Origin: Micromonospora chersina
GTDB taxonomy: Bacteria > Actinomycetota > Actinomycetes > Mycobacteriales > Micromonosporaceae
Direction of reading: 5' to 3'
DNA length: 64,000 nucleotides
Assembly (NCBI RefSeq): GCF_900091475.1
Contig: NZ_FMIB01000002.1
Span: forward strand, 6,138,001-6,202,000
Part shown: positions 52,280 to 60,373 of the stretch, piece by piece
Layout: each line of letters starts with the position of its first letter
How positions within the stretch are numbered: position 1 is the stretch's first letter
Translations under genes and position numbers: made by a program
The notes under the pieces: model-generated
The model's database searches: none
Seen by the model: the letters and a program-made list of their open reading frames with translations, nothing else
Told to the model about the DNA's origin: nothing

Positions 52280-53706
52280 CTCGGCTCCTTGGGCAGTGGC
52301 ATGCCCTCCCGGGCCGCCGGCGCAGCCCGGACTACGCCGCGCTCGCCGCCGCGGTCCGCGGGCTGCTCGCCGACGGCCGGCTCCCCCTCGGGGTACGCCT
52401 GCCGGCCGAGCGCGACCTGGCCGAGGCGCTGCGGATCAGCCGCACCACGGTCACCGCCGCCTACCGGGAGCTCCGGGAGACCGGCCACCTGGCCAGCCGG
52501 CGGGGCGCCGGGAGCTGGACCATGCTCCCCGGCACGCACCGGGTGGCCAGCACCGGCCTGTGGACCCCGCTCGACGACCGCGACATGATCGACCTGGGGG
52601 TGGCCGCGCTCTCCGCTCCGGCGCAGCTCGTGCCCGCCGCCCGGGCCGCCGCCGAGGACCTGCCCCGCTACCTCGGCGGTGCCGGCTACCACCCGACCGG
52701 CATCATCGAGCTGCGCGAGGCGGTGGCCCGCGCGTACACCGAGCGGGGGCTGCCGACCAGCCCGGAACAGATCATGGTCACCAGCGGCACCCAGCACGCG
52801 CTGGACCTGGTGCTGCGGCTGGCCCTGTCGCCGGGCGGCGGGGTGCTCGTGGAGTCACCGACCTACCCGAACGCCCTCGCCGCGCTGTCGGCCCGGCGGG
52901 CCCGGATCACCACCCACGGTCTCGCCGCCGACGGCGACGGCTGGGACGCCGACCTGCTGCTGGGCAGCATCCGGCAGACCCGGCCGAAGCTGGCGTACGT
53001 GATCCCCGAGTTCCACAACCCGACCGGCCACCTCATGGCGACCGACCTGCGCGAGCGGCTGGTCGGCGCGGCGCACGCCGCCGGCACCGACCTCGTGGTG
53101 GACGAGTCGTTCGTGGACCTGCCGCTGGACGGCACCCCGCTGCCGCCGCCGGTGGCCACCTTCGACAGGCACTCCCGGGTCATCAGCATCGGCGGGATGA
53201 GCAAGCCGTACTGGGGTGGCCTGCGGATCGGCTGGGTCCGGGCGTCCGCCCCGCAGGTGCAGCGGCTGGCCGCCGCCCGGGTCGGCGTGGACATGGCGAG
53301 CCCGGTGCTCGACCAGCTCGTCGCGGTGCACCTGCTGGCGCAGGGGCCCAGCATCGTGGCCGCCCGGCGGATCCAGCTCGCCGCCCAGCGGGACGCCCTC
53401 GTGAAGGCGATGGCCGACCGCCTGCCCGACTGGCGGGTCACCGTGCCGCGGGGCGGGGTGACGCTGTGGGTGGAGCTGGACGGCCCGATCTCCAGCGCGC
53501 TGGCGCGGGCCGCCGAGGAGGTCGGCGTACGCCTGGCGCCCGGACCGCGGTTCGGCCTGGACGGCACCCTGGAGCGGTTCCTCCGGCTGCCCTTCACGCT
53601 GCCCACCGCGGACCTGGAGGAGGCCGTCGGCCGGCTCGCCGCGGTCCGCTACGACCTGGACCGCACCGGCCGCCCGCAGTGGCGGGAGCCCTCCGTCATC
53701 GCCTGA
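52249..53706 (+). CDS. MocR-family (GntR + aminotransferase) regulator
   Basis: 485 residues. N-terminal GntR winged helix (LPLGVRLPAERDLAEALRISRTTVTAAYRELRETGHLASRRGAGSW) joined to a PLP aminotransferase-fold domain with VTSGTQHALDLVLRLALSPGGGVLVE, VDESFVDLPL and the Lys in SIGGMSKPYWGGLRIGW. PLP or an amino-group ligand probably modulates DNA binding. ATG with AGGAGGGG upstream. Divergent from a YczE-type transporter-like gene, its probable target. Confidence 0.92.
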   Translation: MTSQVRGVQLARLLGQWHALPGRRRSPDYAALAAAVRGLLADGRLPLGVRLPAERDLAEALRISRTTVTAAYRELRETGHLASRRGAGSWTMLPGTHRVASTGLWTPLDDRDMIDLGVAALSAPAQLVPAARAAAEDLPRYLGGAGYHPTGIIELREAVARAYTERGLPTSPEQIMVTSGTQHALDLVLRLALSPGGGVLVESPTYPNALAALSARRARITTHGLAADGDGWDADLLLGSIRQTRPKLAYVIPEFHNPTGHLMATDLRERLVGAAHAAGTDLVVDESFVDLPLDGTPLPPPVATFDRHSRVISIGGMSKPYWGGLRIGWVRASAPQVQRLAAARVGVDMASPVLDQLVAVHLLAQGPSIVAARRIQLAAQRDALVKAMADRLPDWRVTVPRGGVTLWVELDGPISSALARAAEEVGVRLAPGPRFGLDGTLERFLRLPFTLPTADLEEAVGRLAAVRYDLDRTGRPQWREPSVIA

Positions 53707-53751
53707 CCCGCGCCGGGCGGACCGGGGACACCGTCCCGGCCGCCCGGCTGC

Positions 53752-53757
53752 CAGACT
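53752..53757 (+). promoter_or_regulatory. Possible -10 of leaderless ltrA-like gene
   Basis: CAGACT, 7 nt before the GTG at 53765; weak match to TANNNT. Confidence 0.3.
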
Positions 53758-53764
53758 GTCCGCC

Positions 53765-55042
53765 GTGACGGACGGAACGCGGCGCGGGCCACGGATGCGG
53801 GTGATGACCGAGGGCGCCTCGGTCACCCCGCTGGAACTCTTCTTCGACCTGGTCTTCGTCTACGCGCTCACCCAGGTGACCGCGCTCATGGCGGCCGACC
53901 TGACCTGGCCCGGCCTGGGTCGGGGCCTGCTGCTGCTGGCCCTGCTCTGGTGGTGCTGGTGCTGCTACGCCTGGCTGGGCAACACCGTCCGGGCCGACGA
54001 GGGCGTGGTCCGGGTGGTCCTCTTCGCGGTGATGGCCACCATGTTCGTGGTCGCCGCGACCATCCCCGAGGCCTTCGTCGACCTGCGCGGCGGGCTCTCC
54101 GGCCCGGTCGTCTTCGCCGCCTGCTACCTGGTCGTCCGGGTGCTGCACCTGACCCTCTACTGGTACGCCGCCCGCGGCGACGCCGGGCTGCGCCGGCAGC
54201 TAGTGCGGGCCGCCCTGCCGATGCTGGGCGGGGCGGTGCTGCTCTTCACCGCCGCGCTGCTGCCGCCGTACCTCACCGACGACCCGGCGCGGGTCGTCTG
54301 GCTGCGCACCCTGCTCTGGGTGTGCGCCCTCGCCGTCGACTACGGCGGCATCATGGCCATCGGCGCGGCGGGCTGGCAGATCTTCTCGGCCGCGCACTGG
54401 ACGGAGCGGCACGGCCTCATCGTCATCGTGGCGCTGGGGGAGTCCCTCGTCGCCATCGGCGTCGGGATCACCGCGCTGCCGATCTCCTGGCCGATCATCG
54501 TGGCCTCGTTCCTCGGCGTCACCGTGGCGGCGGCGCTGTGGTGGGCGTACTTCGACGTGGTGTCCATCGCCGCCGAGCGGGTGCTGGCGCGGGCGCGGGG
54601 CGCCGAACGGGCCGCGCTGGGCCGGGACTCCTACACCTACCTGCACCTGCCGATGGTCGCCGGGATCATCCTGCTCGCCCTCGGCTTCAAGAAGGTCCTG
54701 GCGTACGTCGGGGACGGCACCCACCACCGGCTCACCGACCCGCTGCACGGGCTGGGCCTGCTCGCCCTCTACGGCGGCGTGATCCTCTACCTGCTCGGGC
54801 ACGTGGGCTTCCGGCTGCGCAACATGCGCTCGGTCAACTGGCCGCGGGTCGCCACCACCGTGCTGCTGGTGCTGCTCCTGCCGGTCGCCGACCACCTGCC
54901 GGCGCTGGCCGCGCTGGGGCTGCTCGCCGTGGTCTGCGCCGGCATGGTGGTGGCCGAGGTGGTGCTCTTCGGCACGGCCCGCCGCGCCCTGCGCGACGAG
55001 TTCCTCACCGAGCACGGCGCCGGCGGCGCGCCCGGCCGGTAG
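53765..55042 (+). CDS. Low-temperature-requirement A (LtrA) family membrane protein, copy 1
   Basis: 425 residues with about 12 membrane helices. VTPLELFFDLVFVYALTQVT near the N-terminus and HGLIVIVALGESLVAIG in the middle are LtrA signatures; VWWAYF-like ALWWAYFDVVS follows. The molecular function of the family is unknown; it was named for a Listeria cold-growth mutant. GTG start without a ribosome site. Paralogue of the next gene (same order of motifs). Confidence 0.9.
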   Translation: MTDGTRRGPRMRVMTEGASVTPLELFFDLVFVYALTQVTALMAADLTWPGLGRGLLLLALLWWCWCCYAWLGNTVRADEGVVRVVLFAVMATMFVVAATIPEAFVDLRGGLSGPVVFAACYLVVRVLHLTLYWYAARGDAGLRRQLVRAALPMLGGAVLLFTAALLPPYLTDDPARVVWLRTLLWVCALAVDYGGIMAIGAAGWQIFSAAHWTERHGLIVIVALGESLVAIGVGITALPISWPIIVASFLGVTVAAALWWAYFDVVSIAAERVLARARGAERAALGRDSYTYLHLPMVAGIILLALGFKKVLAYVGDGTHHRLTDPLHGLGLLALYGGVILYLLGHVGFRLRNMRSVNWPRVATTVLLVLLLPVADHLPALAALGLLAVVCAGMVVAEVVLFGTARRALRDEFLTEHGAGGAPGR

Positions 55043-55085
55043 GCCCGTTCCGGTACGGATCGTCCGATCGGCACCGTGCCGGCCG

Positions 55086-56414
55086 GTGATTGCGGAGACT
55101 GCCCGGGTGGGGAACGGCGGAGGCACCCGGTGGTCGCGGGTCGTGTTGCCCGGCGCGCCCGGCTCCCGGACCACCCGCCTGGAACTCTTCTACGACCTGG
55201 TCTTCGTCTTCGCGTTCATCAACGTCACCACCCTGACCGCCACGCTGCTCAGCCCGGTCAACCTCTACCGGTGCCTGCTCATGCTGGCGCTGCTCTGGTG
55301 GTCGTGGACCGGCTTCGCCCGGCTCGGCAACGCGGTCCGCGCCGACCAGGGTGTGCTACCGGTGGTCGGCGTCGTCACGGTGGCCGCCACCTTCCTGCTG
55401 GTGCTCAGCGTGCCGAGCGCGTTCGCCGACCAGCCCGGTGGGCTCAACGGCCCGCTGGTCTTCGCGGCCTGCTACTTCGTGATCCGGATGGCCCAGCTCG
55501 CGGTCTTCGCCTGGGTGGACCGGTCGGATCCGACCCGGCGCCACGGGCTGCTGCTGCGCGCCCTGCTGCCGAGCCTCGCCACCGTGCTGCTGGTGGTCGC
55601 CGGCATCGTGCCCCTGCGGTTCGCCGAACGGCCGTACGCCGTGGCGCTGCAACTGGCGCTGTGGACCGTGGCGCTGCTGGTCGAATACGTCGGCGGCACG
55701 ACCCTGGCCCGGCGATGGTGGGTGGTGGTCTCCGCCGGCCACTGGGCGGAGCGGCACGCGCTCATGGTGCTGATCGCGCTCGGTGAGTCGATCATCGCGC
55801 TGGGGCTCGGCCCGAAGACCGGGCTGCCGCTCGTCGGCCCCGTTGCGGTGGCCGCGCTGCTCGGTGTGCTGGTCGTGGCGGTGCTCTGGTGGGCGTACTT
55901 CGACACCCTGGCGTACGCGCTGGAGCAGGCGCTGCACCACGCCCGCGACCCGGCCGCCCGGCTGCGGCTCTGCCGGGACGTCTACACGTTCCTGCACCTG
56001 CCGCTGATCGCCGGGACCATCCTCTTCGCCCTCGGCCTCAAGGACCTGCTGGCCGACGCGGCCAGCCCGGACACCCCCACGTGGGGGCCGCCGCTGGGCG
56101 GCTTCTGGGTGGGGATCATGTTCGGCGGTGTGGGCCTCTACCTGCTGAGCCTCGTGGCCTGCGCGCTGGTGGCGCTGCGGGAGGTGCACTGGCCACTGGT
56201 GATCACGGTCGTGGCGCTCGCCGTCGTCGCCCCCGTCGTCGCCCCGATCCCGGAACTGGCGTCGCTCATCGTGCTGGCGGTGCTCGTCACCGCCGGCGTG
56301 GCCGCGGAGACGTTCCAGGAGGACGGCCGGCGGCGCCGGATCCGGCGGCTCGCGCTGGAGGAGCAGCTCGCCGCGGAGGCGGACCAGAGCCGCTGGCGCC
56401 AGGAGCACCTCTGA
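55086..56414 (+). CDS. LtrA family membrane protein, copy 2
   Basis: 442 residues with about 12 membrane helices. TRLELFYDLVFVFAFINVT, HALMVLIALGESIIALG and LWWAYFDTLAYALEQAL align with the first copy, so the pair arose by tandem duplication followed by clear divergence. GTG at 55086 chosen; a GTG at 55107 in frame, 6 nt after GAGACT, is an alternative leaderless start. Convergent with the acyl-CoA synthetase gene across a perfect hairpin. Confidence 0.9.
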   Translation: MIAETARVGNGGGTRWSRVVLPGAPGSRTTRLELFYDLVFVFAFINVTTLTATLLSPVNLYRCLLMLALLWWSWTGFARLGNAVRADQGVLPVVGVVTVAATFLLVLSVPSAFADQPGGLNGPLVFAACYFVIRMAQLAVFAWVDRSDPTRRHGLLLRALLPSLATVLLVVAGIVPLRFAERPYAVALQLALWTVALLVEYVGGTTLARRWWVVVSAGHWAERHALMVLIALGESIIALGLGPKTGLPLVGPVAVAALLGVLVVAVLWWAYFDTLAYALEQALHHARDPAARLRLCRDVYTFLHLPLIAGTILFALGLKDLLADAASPDTPTWGPPLGGFWVGIMFGGVGLYLLSLVACALVALREVHWPLVITVVALAVVAPVVAPIPELASLIVLAVLVTAGVAAETFQEDGRRRRIRRLALEEQLAAEADQSRWRQEHL

Positions 56415-56425
56415 GCGGGAGACGC

Positions 56426-56467
56426 GCCGGCGGCCGTGCCCCGGGACGGAGGGGCACGGCCGCCGGC
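56426..56467. terminator. Bidirectional hairpin between ltrA copy 2 and acyl-CoA synthetase
   Basis: A perfect 17-bp stem (56426-56442 with 56451-56467) around an 8-nt loop separates the convergent genes. Confidence 0.8.
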
Positions 56468-56480
56468 CGGTGCGGGTTCG

Positions 56481-58307
56481 CTACAGCTCGGCGAGCGTGC
56501 CCGCGTACATCTTGTCGATCTCGTCGGCGAAGTTGGTCTCCACGCTCCGGCGCTTGATCTTCAGCGACGGGGTGACCTCGCCGTCCTCGATGGTGAGGTC
56601 CCGGGGGAGGATGGTCACCTTCTTGATCGTCTCCCAGCGGTTCAGCTTGCCGTTCAGCTCGGCCACGTAGCCCTCGACCATGGCCTGCGCCTCCGGCGAG
56701 GTGACGATCGCGGTGTAGTCGCGGCCCTCCAGCGGCGTGCCGGCGGCCCACGCCTTGATCGCGTCCGGGTCGAGCGTGACAAGCATGGTGCAGTAGTTGC
56801 GGGCCTGCCCGATCACCACCGCCTGCGAGGTGTACGGGCAGACGGCCTTGAACATGCCCTCGATGTGCGACGGCGCGATGTACTTGCCGCCGGAGGTCTT
56901 GACCAGGTCCTTCTTCCGGTCGGTGATGCGCAGGTAGCCGTCGTCGTCGAGGGTGCCGATGTCGCCGGTGCGGAAGAAGCCGTCCTCGGTGAACGCGGCG
57001 GCGGTCTCCTCCGGCAGGTTGTGGTAGCCGCGCATGACCGGCTTGCCCCGGACCAGGATCTCGCCGTCGGTGTCGATCCGGCACTCCAGGTCGCCCATGG
57101 CCCGGCCCACGCTGCCGATCTTCAGCCCTCCGGGCGGGTTCACGAACGCGCCCGCGCTGGTCTCGGTGAGCCCGTACCCCTCGGAGATGGGCAGGTTGGC
57201 CGCGGCGAAGAAGGTGCCGATCTCCTTGCTGAGCGGCGCCGCGCCGGAGACCAGCACCCGCATCCGGCCGCCGAGGCGGGCCTGGAGCTTGCTGAACACC
57301 AGCTTCTCGGCCACCGCGTACTTCAGCTTCAGGCCGGCCGGCACCGGCTTGCCGGCCTGCTCCAGCGCGACCTTCTCCTTGCCCACCGCGACGCCCCAGG
57401 CGAAGATCTTCGCCTTCGCGCCGCCGGCGCCCTGTGCCGTGGTGACCGCCTTGTTGTAGACCTTCTCGAAGACCCGGGGGGCGCCGCACATGAGCGTCGG
57501 CCGGACCACCCCGAGCAGGTCGACAAGCTTGTCCACCCGGCCGTCGACGTAGGTGGGCAGGCCGACGTGGGTGGCGCCGCAGAGCAGCGTCTTGCCGAAC
57601 GAGTGGGACAGCGGCAGCCACAGGTACTGCAGGTCGTCCACGCGCAGCAGGCCCAGCTCGGCCTGGGCCACGCCCTCCCAGCACCAGCCGCCGTGCAGCA
57701 GCTCGACGCCCTTCGGTCGGCCGGTCGTGCCCGAGGTGTAGATCAGGGTGGCCAGGTGGTCGGGACCGATCCCGGCGACAAGCATGTCGATGAGGTCCGG
57801 CTCGTTCTCCAGGGCCCGGGCGCCCCGCTCCTCCAACTCGGCCAGGGTGAGCTGAGGGACGGTGGCGGCCGGGTCGGGCGCGCCGTCGAAGAGCACCACG
57901 TGGGTGAGCGCCGGCACGGCGCTGCCGGCGATCTTCGCGGCCTGGGCCGGGTTCTCGGCGAAGAGCACCTTCGACCCGGAGTCGGCGATGATGTAGGTCG
58001 CGTCCTCCGGCTCGGTGGTCGGGTAGACGGTGGTGGTGGCCCCGCCGGCACACATGATCCCGAAGTCGGCGAGCACCCATTCGAGGCGGGTGTTCGCCAG
58101 GATCGCCACCGGGTCCTCCAGGCCGACGCCGAGCCCGTGCAGGCCGGCGGCGATCGCCTTGGCGCGCTGCCCGACCTGCTCCCACGTCAGCCAGACCGGT
58201 CCCGAGTCGTCCGGGGCGGGATGGGCGAACGCGTGGCGGTCGGGGGAGTCCGCCACGCGCTTGAGGAACATGTCGGGTACGGAACGGTACGGTACATCGA
58301 GAGCCAT
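56481..58307 (-). CDS. Long-chain fatty-acid-CoA ligase (AMP-forming)
   Basis: 608 residues from the ATG at 58307; a TTG six codons upstream is possible. ANL-superfamily motifs: P-loop YTSGTTGRPKGVEL, LPLSHSFGKT, GYGLTETSAG and DRKKDLVKTSGGKYIAPS with the adenylation-thioester hinge. It activates fatty acids as acyl-AMP and then acyl-CoA at the membrane. The palindrome CGTGAC-N4-GTCACG (58337-58352) upstream is a candidate operator. No other beta-oxidation genes are nearby. AAGG precedes the ATG at about 11 nt. Confidence 0.93.
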   Translation of the reverse strand: MALDVPYRSVPDMFLKRVADSPDRHAFAHPAPDDSGPVWLTWEQVGQRAKAIAAGLHGLGVGLEDPVAILANTRLEWVLADFGIMCAGGATTTVYPTTEPEDATYIIADSGSKVLFAENPAQAAKIAGSAVPALTHVVLFDGAPDPAATVPQLTLAELEERGARALENEPDLIDMLVAGIGPDHLATLIYTSGTTGRPKGVELLHGGWCWEGVAQAELGLLRVDDLQYLWLPLSHSFGKTLLCGATHVGLPTYVDGRVDKLVDLLGVVRPTLMCGAPRVFEKVYNKAVTTAQGAGGAKAKIFAWGVAVGKEKVALEQAGKPVPAGLKLKYAVAEKLVFSKLQARLGGRMRVLVSGAAPLSKEIGTFFAAANLPISEGYGLTETSAGAFVNPPGGLKIGSVGRAMGDLECRIDTDGEILVRGKPVMRGYHNLPEETAAAFTEDGFFRTGDIGTLDDDGYLRITDRKKDLVKTSGGKYIAPSHIEGMFKAVCPYTSQAVVIGQARNYCTMLVTLDPDAIKAWAAGTPLEGRDYTAIVTSPEAQAMVEGYVAELNGKLNRWETIKKVTILPRDLTIEDGEVTPSLKIKRRSVETNFADEIDKMYAGTLAEL

Positions 58308-58336
58308 CGCTGTAGCCGCCTTCAAGGGTGGAGGGA

Positions 58337-58352
58337 CGTGACGGGGGTCACG
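58337..58352. promoter_or_regulatory. 16-bp palindrome upstream of the acyl-CoA synthetase gene
   Basis: CGTGAC and GTCACG arms separated by GGGG, 30 bp upstream of the chosen start. Typical size for a TetR-type operator. Confidence 0.5.
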
Positions 58353-58451
58353 CCATTCTGCGGTTACCGAAGAGTATTGCCTCGACCCGGGCAGCGGCTA
58401 GCCCTCCTGGCCTGCGACGACCGTGCCGTCCCGGGAGGTGGTACGCGCGGC

Positions 58452-59402
58452 TCAGGCGTACCGGGTGGCGGCGCGGGACCAGTCGTAGGTGGCCCGGATC
58501 CAGTTACGCCGGGTGGCGAGGAAGGCCCGCACCCCGTCGTCGCCCGTGGCGGCCAGCGCCGCGTCCCGCTCGGCGTACGCGGCAAGGCCCTCGTTGAACC
58601 GGGCGGCCGCCGCGCGCAGCGCCGCCTCCTCGCCCTGTCCCGTCTCGCCGGCGATAGTGGTGACCAGGTTGTGCGCGTCCGGGCCGGTCGCCCGCTCCTT
58701 GTCGTAGGAGAAGAGATCGTTGCACCAGCAGACCAGGTCGGTGGCGAGCGCGTCCAGGTCGGCCAGCGCCGGCTCCGCCCGTCGGCCGGGGTCGGACCGC
58801 TCCGGTTGCGCCAGGTCGGTCAGCGTGAAGCTGGGCCGGACACCCCCGGTGTGCCGGCGCATCTGCACGTACTCGGCCACCCCGGGCACCCGGCGGTGCT
58901 CGCGGTTGGCCGCCTCCCAGAGCAGCGCCAGCAGGTACTCCCGCAACTGGCTGACCAGGCTCAGCAGCAGGCCCGGCCGCTTCCGGTCGCGGACCCGCCG
59001 GCACAGGTCGTCCAGCGCCACGGCCAGCGGGCCGGCGTCGGCCGGGACCGGCGCGCCCGGGTCACCGTGCCGGTCGAGCACCTCCAGCAGGGCCGCCACG
59101 GTCGGGGCGAGCCGGGTCGGGCTGGTCCCCAGGCCATCCTCGTCGCAGGCGTCGTCCATCACGAACAGCCAGCTGATCAGGTCGGCGAGCAGCCGCAGGT
59201 CGTCGACCGCCGCGTCCGGGCAGGCCCGTCCCGCCAGTTCCACCGGGTGTGCGCCGCCCAGCCGGCGCAGCCCGTCGGGGGTGTCGATCAGGCCCAGGTC
59301 GCGAACCCACCCGGCGCTCTGTCCGGCGACCAGTTCGACGGCGGCGTGCCGGCGCGCCGGGAAGGGGGGTTCGTGCAGTGCCGAGAGCGCGAAGCCTCGC
59401 AT
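58452..59402 (-). CDS. Class I terpene synthase
   Basis: 316 residues, the usual length for a bacterial sesquiterpene-type cyclase. Asp-rich motif DDACDE (83-88), pyrophosphate sensor Arg182 exactly 46 residues before the NSE triad Asn228-Asp-x-x-Ser232-x-x-x-Glu236 (NDLFSYDKE), and the C-terminal RY pair (314-315) are all present, so it should be catalytically active with Mg and a prenyl diphosphate. No methyltransferase, P450 or prenyl synthase is adjacent. GGGGAG precedes the ATG. Product cannot be predicted from sequence by eye. Confidence 0.9.
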   Translation of the reverse strand: MRGFALSALHEPPFPARRHAAVELVAGQSAGWVRDLGLIDTPDGLRRLGGAHPVELAGRACPDAAVDDLRLLADLISWLFVMDDACDEDGLGTSPTRLAPTVAALLEVLDRHGDPGAPVPADAGPLAVALDDLCRRVRDRKRPGLLLSLVSQLREYLLALLWEAANREHRRVPGVAEYVQMRRHTGGVRPSFTLTDLAQPERSDPGRRAEPALADLDALATDLVCWCNDLFSYDKERATGPDAHNLVTTIAGETGQGEEAALRAAAARFNEGLAAYAERDAALAATGDDGVRAFLATRRNWIRATYDWSRAATRYA

Positions 59403-59527
59403 CCGTCTCCCCTGTCCGCCGCCTCGGGGTGGGGCGGCGGGTCAGGAGCGTACGGCAGCGCGGATCGGCAGTCGTCGCTGGGCCGAAGCTGTTCCACCGG
59501 TATCCGTGACCAATTCGGCACACCGGG

Positions 59528-60157
59528 TCAGAAGCCGAGGCTGGCCGCCCGCAACCGCTCCGCCGGCTCGGCGGGGCCGTCCACCTGGACCCGGGCCACC
59601 CGCTGCCGACCGGAGATGAACAGCACCAGCTCGCCGGGGGCGCCCACCACGCGCAGCCGTTCGCCGCCGCGGCCGACGCCGCGCTCGCCGTAGCCGGGGG
59701 CCTGGATCAGCAGGTCGGCCGGGAAGCGCCGCAACGCCAGCCGGGCCAGCACGGCGGCCCGCTTCCAGAGCGCCGCCTGCTGCCGGGCCGGCAGGTCGCG
59801 GGGCAGCCAGCCCGGCTGGGCGCGGCGCACGTCCTCGTGGTGGATGAAGAACTCCAGGCCGTTGACGAGCTCGTCGGTGAGCGGGTTGCTCACCGGGCTC
59901 CACAGCGGCGGGCGGCGGACCCGGGCCACCAGGTCCGCGTACGGGCCGGCGGCCACCCGCCGGCGGACCGTCTCGCCGTGCTCGCGCAGCGGCGGCAGCA
60001 GGATGCCGCCGGCCGCGTCCGGCCGGCGCTCCCGCACCAGCAGGTGCGCCGCCAGGTCGCGTGTGGTCCACCCCTCGTTGACCGTCGGCGCGTCCGGTCC
60101 CAGCTCCAGCATCAGGTCGGCGAGCGCCTCGCGCTCCGCTCGGGCGTACCGCGGCAT
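59528..60157 (-). CDS. TIGR03085-family (DinB-like / mycothiol-fold) metal-binding protein
   Basis: 209 residues from the ATG at 60157; the longer frame is rejected because TACGAT lies 6 nt upstream. RYARAEREALADLMLELGPDAPTVNEGWTTRDLAAHLLVRERRPDA is typical of TIGR03085 proteins, with the conserved histidine in AAHLL and a second pair in FFIHHEDVRRAQ fitting a three-helix-bundle metal site related to mycothiol-dependent maleylpyruvate isomerase. Function unknown; leaderless. Confidence 0.88.
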   Translation of the reverse strand: MPRYARAEREALADLMLELGPDAPTVNEGWTTRDLAAHLLVRERRPDAAGGILLPPLREHGETVRRRVAAGPYADLVARVRRPPLWSPVSNPLTDELVNGLEFFIHHEDVRRAQPGWLPRDLPARQQAALWKRAAVLARLALRRFPADLLIQAPGYGERGVGRGGERLRVVGAPGELVLFISGRQRVARVQVDGPAEPAERLRAASLGF

Positions 60158-60163
60158 GGCCTG

Positions 60164-60169
60164 ATCGTA
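60164..60169 (-). promoter_or_regulatory. -10 box of leaderless TIGR03085-type gene
   Basis: Minus strand TACGAT, 6 nt before the ATG at 60157. Confidence 0.5.
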
Positions 60170-60373
60170 GGCCCGGCGGGGCCGGCCGGCGCGCCCCGGC
60201 GCGGTCCGGGGCCGGCGTCCCACGCCGAGGGGTGGCCGTCGCGCGGGCGTCCGCCCTGGTGGGCGGGGCCCGGGGGAAGGAGTGACGGTGGACATATCGG
60301 GGCCGGGTCGGCGGAGCCGCTGTCGAGCGGTAAGGATGAGGAGGGAAAACTGCGGCTTACGGCGGGGGACAGC

